The translations under genes were made by a program, and so were the position numbers. A DNA stretch of 64,000 nucleotides from the NCBI GenBank assembly GCA_965198915.1, contig CBDAQC010000006.1, positions 310,001 through 374,000 of the forward strand, given 5' to 3'. The stretch comes from BOG-908 sp965198915 (GTDB lineage Bacteria; Pseudomonadota; Alphaproteobacteria; Acetobacterales; Acetobacteraceae). The notes under the pieces were generated by a model that saw only the letters and a list, made by a program, of their open reading frames with translations, made no database searches and had not been told where the DNA came from. Below are positions 25,924 to 34,990 of the stretch, piece by piece (position 1 is the first letter of the stretch; each line of letters starts with the position of its first letter).

Positions 25924-27039
25924 TCAGGCAGAAGCGGGACCACCCGGCGGCCCCAGGCACCCATCCACCAGCGCATCGAACGCCACCCCGGCAAGCATCG
26001 GGTCAGCCGCCGGCAAGCCCGTGGCGTCGCTGGCCTCCGCCAGCGCCCGCGCGCGCCCCGCTTCGTCCAGATGCGCGGTGTTCAGGCTGATGCCGCCGCA
26101 GCGTATGGCCGGGTTGGTGCGCCGGCCCAGCGCCAGGTTCATCGCGATCGTCTCGGCCAGGCTCGGCAGCGCGTAGCCGTCCAGCCCCACGATATGGCGC
26201 CGCCCGGGCTGGTGGCACACCACGATCACGTCCGGCTGGCTGCCGTGCAGCAGCCCAAGGGATACGCCGGCATAAGACGGGTGGAACAGCGAGCCCTGCC
26301 CTTCGATCACGTCCCAATGGTCCGCCGCCGCGTCAGGGCTCAGCAACTCGGCGGCCCCCGCCTCGAAATCGGCCACCACCGCGTCCATCGGTATGCCGGC
26401 GCCGGCGATCATGATGCCGGTCTGCCCGGTGGCGCGGAAATCGGCTGCCAGCCCACGGGCGCGGAAGGCGCGCGCCAGCGCCAGCGCCGTGTATTTCTTG
26501 CCCAGCGCACAATCCGTGCCGACGGTGAGCAGGCGCAGGCCCGCGCGCTTGCGCCCGGTGGCGATAGGCAGCGGCGCAGGCGGCACGCGCACGTCAATCA
26601 GGCGTCGGCCGAGCCGGCCGGCCGCTTCGGCCAGCGCCGGTACGTCGGCAAGCCGGCCGTGCAGGCCGCTGACGATGTCCAGCCCCGCCTCCAGCGCGTC
26701 CACCAGCGCCGTAATCCAGCCGGCGGGCAGCACGCCGCCGACATTGGCCACGCCGATCACCAGCGCACGCGCCCCCTGCGACCGGGCCTGTGCGGGCGTG
26801 AGGACCGGCAGCCCGGTGCTGACGCGGGCATCCGGCAGGGCGAACTCCCCGAGGCAGAGCTCCGGCGCCCAGTCGCGCAGGCCGAACGCGGTCTTGGCGA
26901 AACCGGCCTCCCGCACGTCGCCCAGGAACAGCAGGTACGGGCGCGGCAGCGCGCGGGCGGCGGTGTCCTGACCGGGCAGGGTCACGGCGTCACCGCCGGC
27001 AGACGGAGTTGCCGCGGGGTCACGGATCGATGCGGACAT
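25924..27039 (-). CDS. dgcN: DUF1611 / DgcN-type protein
   Basis: 371 residues. N-terminal Rossmann-like domain (LPRPYLLFLGDVREAGFAKT) and a C-terminal P-loop-like domain with GTDCALGKKYTA at 174-185, then EGQGSLFHPSY and VCHQPGRRH. DUF1611 proteins include DgcN, reported to act with the DgcA racemase in D-glutamate N-acetylation and use. No dgcA is next to it here. It follows the XRE-cupin regulator by four bases, which suggests local control. The specific substrate is inferred. Confidence 0.7.
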   Translation of the reverse strand: MSASIRDPAATPSAGGDAVTLPGQDTAARALPRPYLLFLGDVREAGFAKTAFGLRDWAPELCLGEFALPDARVSTGLPVLTPAQARSQGARALVIGVANVGGVLPAGWITALVDALEAGLDIVSGLHGRLADVPALAEAAGRLGRRLIDVRVPPAPLPIATGRKRAGLRLLTVGTDCALGKKYTALALARAFRARGLAADFRATGQTGIMIAGAGIPMDAVVADFEAGAAELLSPDAAADHWDVIEGQGSLFHPSYAGVSLGLLHGSQPDVIVVCHQPGRRHIVGLDGYALPSLAETIAMNLALGRRTNPAIRCGGISLNTAHLDEAGRARALAEASDATGLPAADPMLAGVAFDALVDGCLGPPGGPASA

Positions 27040-27043
27040 CGGC

Positions 27044-27784
27044 TCAATCGGCGCGGGCGCGTGGCCGGGCGGCGCGGGTGGCGCCGGGCGGCGCCGTCCT
27101 GCGCAGGTGCGCCCGCGCCGGGCCGGGCGTGCGGCCCGGCGCGCGGGCGGGTGCTACGGCCGTGTCTGGCACGCTCTGGCTGGCCGCGTTGTCCAGCAGC
27201 TCTTCCTGCGTGGTGGAGCAGACGCACACCACGAGCGCCTGCTCGCAGTCCCCGTCCGCCAGATAGGCGTGGCCCATGCGGCTATCGATATAGACCGACT
27301 CGCCCGGGGAGAGCGTGACCGGATCGTAGAACTCGGTGTGCACGGCGACGCGGCCTTCAAGCACATAGAGGAACTCCTGCCCGTCATGGCGCACCATGTC
27401 GCCGAATTCCGCCATGGAGCGCGCTTTCACGCGGGTGAAGATCGGGATCATGTCCTTGTGGCGCAGCTCCGGCGACAGGTAGGAATAATCGTAGTTCGGC
27501 GTGGTGACGGAGAGGGCGGAGGCGCGCGTGCCGACGCTGCGCCGGCTGTTTGCGATCGCCGGGGGCTCGCTCTTCGGCTCGGCGAACAGCTCGGACATCC
27601 GTACGCCCAGGCGTTCGCTGACCATCTGCAGCTTGTCGTAGGTGAGCGTCAGCCTGTCGTGCTCCACCTTGGACAGTGTGGAGAACGGCACGCCGGTGCG
27701 CTCGCTCATTTCCTTCAGCGTCAGGCCGTAGCGGTCCCTCAGCGAGCGCATCAACGAGCCGAGGGTCGGTTTGGCCGGCGCCAT
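27044..27784 (-). CDS. XRE-family regulator with cupin domain
   Basis: 246 residues: HTH at about 8-65 (LTLKEMSERTGVPFSTLSKV) and a cupin sensor domain at about 115-195 (GQEFLYVLEGRVAVHTE, SPGESVYIDSRMGHAYL). Such proteins sense small amino-acid-like or polyamine ligands. The last 40 residues are Arg/Ala/Pro-rich and look unstructured. Upstream of dgcN in one operon and probably its regulator. Confidence 0.85.
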   Translation of the reverse strand: MAPAKPTLGSLMRSLRDRYGLTLKEMSERTGVPFSTLSKVEHDRLTLTYDKLQMVSERLGVRMSELFAEPKSEPPAIANSRRSVGTRASALSVTTPNYDYSYLSPELRHKDMIPIFTRVKARSMAEFGDMVRHDGQEFLYVLEGRVAVHTEFYDPVTLSPGESVYIDSRMGHAYLADGDCEQALVVCVCSTTQEELLDNAASQSVPDTAVAPARAPGRTPGPARAHLRRTAPPGATRAARPRARAD

Positions 27785-28043
27785 CTTCTGTCCTCATAGT
27801 CCCATCCGGGATAAGATTAGCCCAGGAACATTGTTTCACACCAGCCCCTGGGAAGCAGGCGGAGGCACCTTCTTTACGGGGAGGAGCAGCGAAAAATCCC
27901 GGCTTCCCCCTTGATGGCATAGGCCGGAAATGTCCCGGAAGGCGTCGGAAGTGGTGAACCTGCTGGCGCGGAGAGTTCGTCCAACTTTCGCGCAAGGCGG
28001 CTTTTCGGCGGTTTGCTGCGGCTGCCGGTCGTTACAGCACCGC

Positions 28044-28071
28044 TTGACACTGTCCTGATCGGGATCATAGC
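28044..28071 (+). promoter_or_regulatory. Candidate sigma-70 promoter of TonB-dependent receptor
   Basis: Perfect -35 TTGACA (28044-28049), 16-base spacer, weak -10 CATAGC (28066-28071), about 50 bases before the ATG at 28124. I see no riboswitch, Fur-like box or other gene in the 339-base gap 27785-28123. Confidence 0.4.
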
Positions 28072-28123
28072 GTCTTGCCTGGAACAGCATGCGCACTCGT
28101 CGCGCCGTGCGGAGGGGTTCGCC

Positions 28124-30457
28124 ATGGCCTATAACCGTCTATGTCCTGGAATGGCGATGGCGTTCGCCGCGATAGCGTCCACGCCGGCCGCCGCGCAAAC
28201 CGCTGCGCCGCCAGCCGTGCCGCCGGCACCCCGGGCCGCCACGGCGCCCACCGCGCAGCCGTCGGCGCCGTCAAACGCGGTCGAGCAGATCGTGGTCACC
28301 GCGAACAAGCGCCGCGAACTGGCGCGCAACGTGGCCAACAGCGTGACCGCCATCTCCGGCACCCAGCTCGACCGCCGGCAGGAGTTCAGCGTGCAGGACC
28401 TGGTCAGCCAGGTGCCCGGCCTGTCGGTGGAGGCGGACGACAAGACCACCGTGCGCATCATCATACGCGGCCTGAACACCGGCAGCCCCGGCGCCACCGT
28501 CGCCTCCGTGCTGGACGACGTGCCGACGAACTCGGTGGGCGCGCAGAACAACGCCGCGGTCAACTCGCCCAATTTCGACACGTTCGACCTCTCGCGCATC
28601 GAGGTGCTGCGCGGCCCGCAAGGCTCGCTGTACGGCGCGTCCGCAGAGGGCGGCCTGATCAAATACGTCACCAACCCGCCGGACCCCACGAGGTACAGCG
28701 CGGAACTGGAAGGCGGCATAGACGGCACCACCGATGGCGGGCTGGGCGGCACGCTGAAGGGCTTCGCGAACTTCCCGCTGCTGGACGGCAAGGCGGCGCT
28801 GCGCATCACCGGCTGGAACGAGTGGATACCGGGCTACATAGACAACCCGGACCGCGGCAAGACGGACGACAACAGCGGCCAGCGCTATGGCTGGCGCGCC
28901 TCCCTGCTGGTGCAGCCGACCACCGACCTCACCATACGGCTGACCGCCGAACGCCAGAGCCTGTTCAGCAATGCCGCCGACTTCCTGCAGGCGCGCGGTG
29001 CCGCACTGACACCCAATTCGCCACCGGCCGACCAGCTCAGCCTGGTAGACGGCCTGGTTAACAACTCCAACCTGCCCACACAGGGGCAGAACGAGTCCGC
29101 CGTCTATTACGGCAACATCAATTACGACCTCGGCTGGTCCAACCTCACCTCGATCACCAGCTACACAAACAGCAGTTTCCGCAATCTGATCGACGCCACC
29201 GGCGGACTCGCCGCCGCCGGCCTGTCCTACGGCGACTACCTCTCGAACGATGTCTACGGCGTGCCCTCCCAGGCGCAGATCAGGCAGAACTCGGATTTCG
29301 ACAAGTTCAACCAGGAAGTCCGCCTCACCTCGGACCCCGGATTCACGCTGCTGGGCCACCGCTTCGAATGGCTGGTGGGCGGCTACTACACGCACGAGAC
29401 GTCCTCGCTGCTGCAGGACCTCGACGCGATCGGCGACAGCAACGGCCAGTTCATCACGCCGTCCGCCGAGCGAATCAGGATCTTCGGCCAGCTCTCCGAA
29501 TGGGCGTTCTTCGCCAACACGGATTTCTACATCACCCCGGACATAGACCTGGCGCTGGGCGGCCGGCTCAGCGGCAACGCCCAGCATGCGCAGGAAGTCT
29601 ACCTGCCGGCGCTGCTCACCGCGCCCACCACGATCTTCCTGCCCACGCTCAGCTCCAACGACCACGACCAGCTCTTCTCGGTGGCGCCGCGCTGGCACAT
29701 CAACGACGATTCGCTGCTCTACGCGCGCATCGCCTCCGGCTACCGCCCGGGCGGGCCGAACATCGCGGTGCCTGGCGTGACCGGCATCCCCGCCTCTTAC
29801 AGCCCGGACCGCACCGTCAACTATGAGCTTGGCTTCCGCCAGGACCTGTTCAACAAGGCCGTCTCGCTGGACATCACCGGCTTCTACATCACCTGGAAGG
29901 ACATCCAGGTCCTAAGCACCGTCATCACCAGCGCCGGCCCGTTCGGCGTGAACGGCAACGCCGGCAGTGCCGTCAGCAAGGGCGTGGAGTGGAATTTCAG
30001 CTGGGTGCCGCTGCCCGGCCTGAAGCTGAACGCCACCGGCAGCTACCAGGATTCGCGGCTGACGCAGGATGCGCCCGGCCTGGGCGGCGCCGCCGGCGAC
30101 TACCTGCCCTACGTGCCAAGCGTCACCAGTGCGGTGAACGTCGATTACGGCTGGGCGCTGACGGACCGCTTCCGCGCCTACGTCTCCGGCACCTGGAGCT
30201 ATGTGGGCGAGCGCTACACCGGCTTCTCGCCGGCCACCACGCCGATCGTCTCCCACGTGCTGCTGCCGGGCTATCACACCGGCGCGCTGCGCGCCGGCGT
30301 GGAAGACGACCGCTACAGCTTCGAGCTGTTCATCAACAACATCAGCGATTCGCGCGCGGTCACGTTCTACCAGAGCGAGGGCGGGCTGAACTTCACCGGG
30401 CAGGAGACGATCATACAGCCGCGCACGATCGGGGCGGTGGCTCGGGTGAAGTTCTAG
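28124..30457 (+). CDS. TonB-dependent outer-membrane receptor
   Basis: 777 residues. Signal peptide about 1-25 (PAAAQ), then a Pro/Ala linker, a TonB-box-like EQIVVTANKRRE, the plug (VQDLVSQVPGLSV, RIEVLRGPQGSLYGASAEGG) and a beta-barrel ending in Phe (VARVKF). The barrel repeats end in aromatic residues as usual. It imports a large ligand powered by TonB/ExbBD; none of those are here. No siderophore genes or Fur box adjoin, so a non-iron ligand is possible. ATG 28124 has GGAGGGG eight bases upstream and is preferred over an upstream in-frame start. Confidence 0.92.
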   Translation: MAYNRLCPGMAMAFAAIASTPAAAQTAAPPAVPPAPRAATAPTAQPSAPSNAVEQIVVTANKRRELARNVANSVTAISGTQLDRRQEFSVQDLVSQVPGLSVEADDKTTVRIIIRGLNTGSPGATVASVLDDVPTNSVGAQNNAAVNSPNFDTFDLSRIEVLRGPQGSLYGASAEGGLIKYVTNPPDPTRYSAELEGGIDGTTDGGLGGTLKGFANFPLLDGKAALRITGWNEWIPGYIDNPDRGKTDDNSGQRYGWRASLLVQPTTDLTIRLTAERQSLFSNAADFLQARGAALTPNSPPADQLSLVDGLVNNSNLPTQGQNESAVYYGNINYDLGWSNLTSITSYTNSSFRNLIDATGGLAAAGLSYGDYLSNDVYGVPSQAQIRQNSDFDKFNQEVRLTSDPGFTLLGHRFEWLVGGYYTHETSSLLQDLDAIGDSNGQFITPSAERIRIFGQLSEWAFFANTDFYITPDIDLALGGRLSGNAQHAQEVYLPALLTAPTTIFLPTLSSNDHDQLFSVAPRWHINDDSLLYARIASGYRPGGPNIAVPGVTGIPASYSPDRTVNYELGFRQDLFNKAVSLDITGFYITWKDIQVLSTVITSAGPFGVNGNAGSAVSKGVEWNFSWVPLPGLKLNATGSYQDSRLTQDAPGLGGAAGDYLPYVPSVTSAVNVDYGWALTDRFRAYVSGTWSYVGERYTGFSPATTPIVSHVLLPGYHTGALRAGVEDDRYSFELFINNISDSRAVTFYQSEGGLNFTGQETIIQPRTIGAVARVKF

Positions 30458-30602
30458 GCAAGGCCTTCTTTTGAAAAAAAGAAGCAAAAAACTTTTGCTC
30501 CCCCGACGCTGCAAAGCGCGCTCAGGCAAGCGGCACCCGGCTGCTGCAGATGCGGAGAGGTAAAAGTTTTTTGCTTCTTTTTTTCAAAAAAGAAGGCCTT
30601 CC
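30455..30602. repeat. Family A repeat, paired arms
   Basis: Forward arm 30459-30498 begins two bases after the TonB receptor stop; the inverted arm 30561-30602 abuts the stop of the TraB/GumN gene. Convergent genes share it. Confidence 0.9.
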
Positions 30603-31451
30603 TTACTTAACCCGCTCCACCGAAAACCCCTGGTTGCGCAAGAGCTGCGGCACTCCTACGGAGCCGCACATATGCGCCACGCCCACCGCCACGAACGCCA
30701 CGCCCGTGCCGGACAGCCGCTCCGCCACGCGCTGCGCGAACCGCTCGTTGCGCCGCACGATCAGCTCGTTCCAGGTCTCCTCGCTGCGGTCGCGTATTGT
30801 CTGGTTGATCTGTCGGTCCAGCGCCGCCACGTCGCCCGCCAGCCAGGCGGCCACCATGTTGTGGAACTGCGGGCCGGCGTCGTCGGCCTCGTCGATCTGG
30901 TTTTCCAGCGACACCAGCTGCGTCGCCTGGGACATGTCCGCCATGATGGCGAATTGCTGGTCCACCGTCTCGAAAGTCGGGGTGGATTTGTGGTGCGCGT
31001 GGGCATAGGCCAGCAGCGTTCCTTCCGCGCCCACGGTCACCGGACCCGTCTGCTTCAGCAACGCGCCCATCAGCATGACTTCCACCAGCCACGGGCGCGC
31101 CTGCGCCAGCAGCGCGGCCGGCATGCCCGAGGCGGCCGCCAGCTTCTCGTAACGCGCGCGGTAGGATTGCGGCAGCAGTTGCTCGGCGCTTTGCGCGGCA
31201 CCCAGGCCGTAATGGCGTATGGCGGTCACGCTGCCGGACAGGTCGCCGACATCGGCCTCGGTCCAGACTTCCGAGGACGCGTCGAGCGCCGTCTGGATGG
31301 CGGCGTCCATCCAGTGCTCGCCTGCCGGCAGGATGTGCACCGTGCCGAACAGATAGACGGTAGCGTTTGTCCCGTGCGCTATCCATAGGGCAGGATCCGC
31401 GTAGGCGGGGGGTGCGGCGAGCAGCGTCAGGGCGATCAGGAGTTTGCGCAT
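30603..31451 (-). CDS. TraB/GumN family protein, exported
   Basis: 282 residues with a signal peptide (about 1-18, PAYA). GTVHILP near residue 36 is the GxxH motif of the TraB/GumN (ChaN-related, putative metalloprotease) superfamily; late AHMCGSVGVPQLLRNQGFSV fits the C-terminal motif. The bacterial function is unclear. The start is ATG 31451, because the longer open frame upstream only crosses the repeat pair and the neighbour. Confidence 0.8.
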   Translation of the reverse strand: MRKLLIALTLLAAPPAYADPALWIAHGTNATVYLFGTVHILPAGEHWMDAAIQTALDASSEVWTEADVGDLSGSVTAIRHYGLGAAQSAEQLLPQSYRARYEKLAAASGMPAALLAQARPWLVEVMLMGALLKQTGPVTVGAEGTLLAYAHAHHKSTPTFETVDQQFAIMADMSQATQLVSLENQIDEADDAGPQFHNMVAAWLAGDVAALDRQINQTIRDRSEETWNELIVRRNERFAQRVAERLSGTGVAFVAVGVAHMCGSVGVPQLLRNQGFSVERVK

Positions 31452-31472
31452 CGGCGTCTCGGAGAGGGTAGA

Positions 31473-31605
31473 AGGAAGGAAGGCCTTCTTTTTTGAAAGA
31501 AAGAAGCAAAAAACTTTTGGTCCCTGTCGGCGAGTGCTGGGGCAACCGCGGACAGGGAGCAGAAGTTTTTTGGTCCTTTTTTTCAAAAAAGGACTGCTTG
31601 CCTCC
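31473..31605. repeat. Family A repeat, paired arms
   Basis: Forward arm 31478-31521 ending TTTTGGTCCCTGTCGGCG, and an inverted arm 31548-31604 of the GGTCC...GGACTGCTTG type. The inverted arm contains the stop codon of the MFS gene. Confidence 0.9.
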
Positions 31606-32749
31606 TTGGCCGCGCCTCCAGCTTTATTGAAATCGATGTCGAAATCAAGGCCGCGGCCCCCAGCGCTGCGCCGAGCCAGGGCAACGCGCCGTAGGCGAGG
31701 CCCGCATCCAGGGCGGCGCCGCCCAGCCAGGCGCCCGCGGCGTTGCCCAGGTTGAACGCGCCCTGGTTCAGCGTCGCTACCAGGTTTGGCGCTTCCGGCG
31801 CGGTGTCGATCACCCGCATCTGCAGCGGGGTCGCCACCGCGAAAGTCAGCACGCCCCAGAGCAGGACCGTGGCACCCGCCGGCACCGGCCAGGGCAGGGC
31901 CGCCGCCAGCAATGCCAGCGTGACGATCAGCCCCGCCTGCACGCCGGCGATGCTGGCCATCAGCCGCCAGTCGCCCAGCCTTCCGCCCAGCAGGTTGCCC
32001 GCGGTGATGCCCACGCCGAACAGCAGCAACAGCCAGGTCACCGCATGCGGCGAGAGCCCGGTCACGTGCTCGAGCATCGGCGTGATGTAGGTGAACACGC
32101 TGAACAGGCTGGCCGATCCCAGCAGGCTCATCAGCATCGCCAGCACCACCTGCGGCTTTCGCAGCACGCGGAACTCGGTCAGCAGGCCGCCCGCCGCCGG
32201 CCGGGGCAGGCGCGGCAGCGCCCAGGCGATTGCCACGAAGGCGGCCGAAGCGATGGCCGCCACGCACCAGAAGGTGGCGCGCCAGCCGGCGGCCTGGCCC
32301 AAAGCGGTGCCGGCCGGCACGCCCAGCACGTTGGCCAGCGTCAGGCCGCTGAACATGATGGCGATCGCCTGGCCGCGCCGCGCCGGCGGCACCAGTCCGC
32401 CCGCCACGATGGAGCCGATGCCGAAGAACGCGCCGTGGCACAGGGCAGTCGCCACCCGCGCCGCCATCAGCAGACCGTAGCTGGGCGAGACCGCGCAGAG
32501 CAGGTTGCCCGCCGCATAGGCGCCGATCAGCCCCAGCAGCGCCGCCCGCCGCGGCAGCCGCGCCGTGGCGATCGCCAGGATGGGCGCGCCCACGACCACG
32601 CCCAGCGCGTATCCTGTCACCAGCAGGCCGGCGCCGGGTATGCTGACGTGCAGGTCCCGGCTGAGATCCGGCAGCAGGCCCATGATGACAAACTCGCTGG
32701 TGCCTATGGCGAAGGCGGCCAGGGCCAGAGCGAGCAGGGGAAGGGGCAT
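31583..32749 (-). CDS. MFS exporter, DHA1 (AraJ/YdhP-like) family
   Basis: 388 residues, twelve hydrophobic helices. FAIGTSEFVIMGLLPDL in the first helix and the loop RLPRRAAL are typical of sugar/drug efflux proteins of the DHA1 group. Inner membrane; substrate unknown. ATG 32749 gives the family N terminus. The last residues (RQAVLF) and the TGA are encoded by a repeat arm. Confidence 0.88.
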   Translation of the reverse strand: MPLPLLALALAAFAIGTSEFVIMGLLPDLSRDLHVSIPGAGLLVTGYALGVVVGAPILAIATARLPRRAALLGLIGAYAAGNLLCAVSPSYGLLMAARVATALCHGAFFGIGSIVAGGLVPPARRGQAIAIMFSGLTLANVLGVPAGTALGQAAGWRATFWCVAAIASAAFVAIAWALPRLPRPAAGGLLTEFRVLRKPQVVLAMLMSLLGSASLFSVFTYITPMLEHVTGLSPHAVTWLLLLFGVGITAGNLLGGRLGDWRLMASIAGVQAGLIVTLALLAAALPWPVPAGATVLLWGVLTFAVATPLQMRVIDTAPEAPNLVATLNQGAFNLGNAAGAWLGGAALDAGLAYGALPWLGAALGAAALISTSISIKLEARPRRQAVLF

Positions 32750-32988
32750 GCGGCGGCTCCGGAGACAGCCCGGGAGCTTGGATGCCGCATGGGCGGCACA
32801 CAAGATGCTGCACCGCACAAACAGGCGATGGCGTCGACCGTCACCGTGATGCCGGCCGAAAAGACGTAGTTGGCCGTGGCGGGGGCGATCGGCGCCGCGT
32901 GGCCGGCAAGCGGTGCGCGCAGGACGGCGGCGCAGGCGGCCGCCGCGAGGGCCGCGTGCCAAAAGCGATACGCCGTGGAATGAGTCAT
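32704..32988 (-). CDS. Possible small exported protein or gene remnant
   Basis: A 94-codon frame whose start resembles a signal peptide (AALAAAACAAVLRAPLAGHAA) followed by ATANYVFSAGITVTVDAIA. Its 3' part overlaps the MFS gene on the same strand in another frame and does not look like protein. It may be a truncated remnant. Otherwise the gap 32750-33040 holds nothing I can name. Confidence 0.2.
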   Translation of the reverse strand: MTHSTAYRFWHAALAAAACAAVLRAPLAGHAAPIAPATANYVFSAGITVTVDAIACLCGAASCVPPMRHPSSRAVSGAAACPFPCSLWPWPPSP

Positions 32989-33040
32989 TGCGTGTACGGA
33001 ACGTACGCGCCCGCCGGTGATCGCCGGGCGCAGCCGTCGG

Positions 33041-33916
33041 TTACCGCGTCGGTTTGGGCGGCGTCACGCTGTAATCGTAGAAGCCGCGCCCCGTCTTGCG
33101 GCCAAGCCAGCCGGCCTCGACATACTTCACCAGCAGCGGGCACGGCCGGTATTTGGTGTCCGACAATCCCTCCAGCAGCACCTGCATGATGGACAGGCAC
33201 GTATCCAGCCCGATGAAATCGGCCAGCTCCAGCGGCCCCATCGGATGGTTGCAGCCCAGCTTCAGCGCGCAGTCGATCGACGTGATCGTCCCCACGCCCT
33301 CGTACAGCGTGTACACCGCCTCGTTGATCATCGGCATCAGGATGCGGTTGGCCATGAAGCCGGGAAAATCCTCCGACAGCGCCACCGTCTTGCCCAGCGT
33401 CGCCGCCAGGCCGGACACCGCCGCGTAGGTCGCGTCGTCGGTGGCGATGCCGCGTATCACCTCCACCAGCTTCATCACCGGCACTGGGTTGAAGAAGTGC
33501 ATGCCGATGAAGCGCGCCGGCCGGTCTGTGGCCGCCCCCAGCCGGGTGATGGAGATGGACGACGTGTTGGTGGCCAGGATGCAGTCCGGGCGCACATGGG
33601 CGATCACCTTGGTGAAGATCGCCCGCTTGACGTCCTCGCGCTCGGTCGCCGCCTCGATGACGATGTCGCACGGCGCCAGGCCGGATGCGTCCTGCACCGG
33701 GTGCAGCCGGCCTATCGCTGCCCCGCGCGCGTCCGCGGTGATCGCCCCCTTGGTCACCTGGCGCTCCAGGTTGCGCCCGATCGTGCCCACCGCACGGGCC
33801 ACGGCGTCCGGCTTGGCGTCCAGCATCAGCACGTCCAGCCCGGCCAGGGCCGCTACATGGGCGATCCCGTTGCCCATCTGGCCGGCGCCCACCACACCTA
33901 CCGTGCGCATTACCAT
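33041..33916 (-). CDS. hbd: 3-hydroxybutyryl-CoA dehydrogenase
   Basis: 291 residues. N-terminal NAD-binding TVGVVGAGQMGNGIA, then GMHFFNPVPVMKLVEVI and the C-terminal domain NPMGPLELADFIGLD. It oxidises 3-hydroxyacyl-CoA in fatty-acid and butanoate metabolism. Starts at ATG 33916 or 33910, both inside a 26-base tandem repeat. It follows etfBA on the same strand, an arrangement common in alphaproteobacteria. Confidence 0.93.
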   Translation of the reverse strand: MVMRTVGVVGAGQMGNGIAHVAALAGLDVLMLDAKPDAVARAVGTIGRNLERQVTKGAITADARGAAIGRLHPVQDASGLAPCDIVIEAATEREDVKRAIFTKVIAHVRPDCILATNTSSISITRLGAATDRPARFIGMHFFNPVPVMKLVEVIRGIATDDATYAAVSGLAATLGKTVALSEDFPGFMANRILMPMINEAVYTLYEGVGTITSIDCALKLGCNHPMGPLELADFIGLDTCLSIMQVLLEGLSDTKYRPCPLLVKYVEAGWLGRKTGRGFYDYSVTPPKPTR

Positions 33917-34024
33917 GCGAGGATGGCCGTGCGCATTATCATGCGAGGATGGCCGTGCGCATCGTCATGCCAGGGTGGCCGTGCGCATCGTCATGGCAGG
34001 GTGGCCGTGCGCATAGTCATGCGA
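33901..34024. repeat. 26-bp tandem repeat over the hbd start
   Basis: About 4.8 copies of a 26-base unit beginning CCGTGCGCAT, read on the plus strand. The copy nearest hbd contains its start codon; the others repeat ATG-containing sequence upstream in shifting frames, since 26 is not a multiple of three. Confidence 0.9.
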
Positions 34025-34042
34025 CGCCGGACGCCCGTAGGC

Positions 34043-34978
34043 TCACGCGCGTTCCAGCTCGGCCTTCAGCTCCGGCAGGGCGGTGAACAAATCCGCCACC
34101 AGGCCGTAATCGGCCACCTGGAAGATCGGCGCGTCCTCGTCCTTGTTGATCGCCACGATGACCTTGCTGTCCTTCATGCCGGCCAGATGCTGGATGGCGC
34201 CGGAAATGCCGATCGCCATGTACAGCTCGGGCGCCACGATCTTGCCCGTCTGGCCCACCTGGTAGTCGTTCGGCACGTAGCCCGCATCCACCGCGGCGCG
34301 CGAGGCGCCGACCGCCGCCCCGAGCTTGTCGGCGATCGGGTCCAGCAGGTGGAAGTTCTCGCCGTTCTGCATGCCGCGCCCGCCGGAGATCACCACCCGC
34401 GCCGCCGTCAGCTCCGGCCGCTCGCTCTTGGACAGCTCGGCGCTGACGAAGCGCGAAGATCCCGTGTTGCCCGCGTCCGCCGCGTCCTCGATCGCGGCAC
34501 TGCCGCCCTCCTCGGGCACCGGGTCGAAGCTGGCGGCGCGCACCGTGATCACCTTGATCTTGTCGGAAGACCGCACTGTGGCCAGCGCGTTGCCCGCATA
34601 GATCGGGCGCACGAAGGTGTCCGCATCCTCCACGCCGGCGATGTCACTGATCGGCTGCACGTCCAGCAGGGCGGCCACGCGCGGCATCACGTTCTTGCCG
34701 GTGGCCGTGGAAGCCGAGAGCAGGTGCGTGTAGCCCGGGGCCAGAGCCACCAGCAGGGCGGCCAGCGGCTCGGCCAGCGCGTGCTCGTAGCCGGCGGCAT
34801 CCGCGCGCAGCACCTTTGCCACGCCGGGCAGCTTGGCGGCGGCTTCGGCTGCCTCACTGACGCCCTGGCCCACCACAAGCGCGTGCACGTCCCCCAGCTT
34901 GGTTGCGGCAGCGACGGCGCTGCGGGAGGGCTGCTTCAGCTTGCCGGCTTCGTGGTCGATCAGGACTAGGACGCTCAT
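34043..34978 (-). CDS. etfA: Electron transfer flavoprotein alpha subunit
   Basis: 311 residues, usual length. C-terminal FAD-binding segment VVISGGRGMQNGENF, GASRAAVDAGYVPNDYQVGQ, then GISGAIQHLAGM, as in all EtfA. With EtfB it accepts electrons from acyl-CoA dehydrogenases for the ETF-quinone oxidoreductase. A repeat pair separates it from etfB. Confidence 0.96.
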   Translation of the reverse strand: MSVLVLIDHEAGKLKQPSRSAVAAATKLGDVHALVVGQGVSEAAEAAAKLPGVAKVLRADAAGYEHALAEPLAALLVALAPGYTHLLSASTATGKNVMPRVAALLDVQPISDIAGVEDADTFVRPIYAGNALATVRSSDKIKVITVRAASFDPVPEEGGSAAIEDAADAGNTGSSRFVSAELSKSERPELTAARVVISGGRGMQNGENFHLLDPIADKLGAAVGASRAAVDAGYVPNDYQVGQTGKIVAPELYMAIGISGAIQHLAGMKDSKVIVAINKDEDAPIFQVADYGLVADLFTALPELKAELERA

Positions 34979-34990
34979 GGGGGCCTCGAG

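Noticed and set aside
27785..28043. Possible cobalamin riboswitch before the TonB receptor
   Set aside because: The conserved B12-box string was not found and no extended pairing was evident.
28271..29698. 475-codon minus-strand open frame opposite the TonB receptor
   Set aside because: Composition (His/Arg/Val/Gly-rich, no motif) is that of an antisense shadow in GC-rich DNA; the plus-strand receptor is certain.
30603..32813. Single 736-codon frame suggesting an MFS-TraB fusion
   Set aside because: It joins an out-of-frame shadow of the MFS gene to the TraB gene through a stop-free repeat pair; each gene has its own start and signal or helix pattern.
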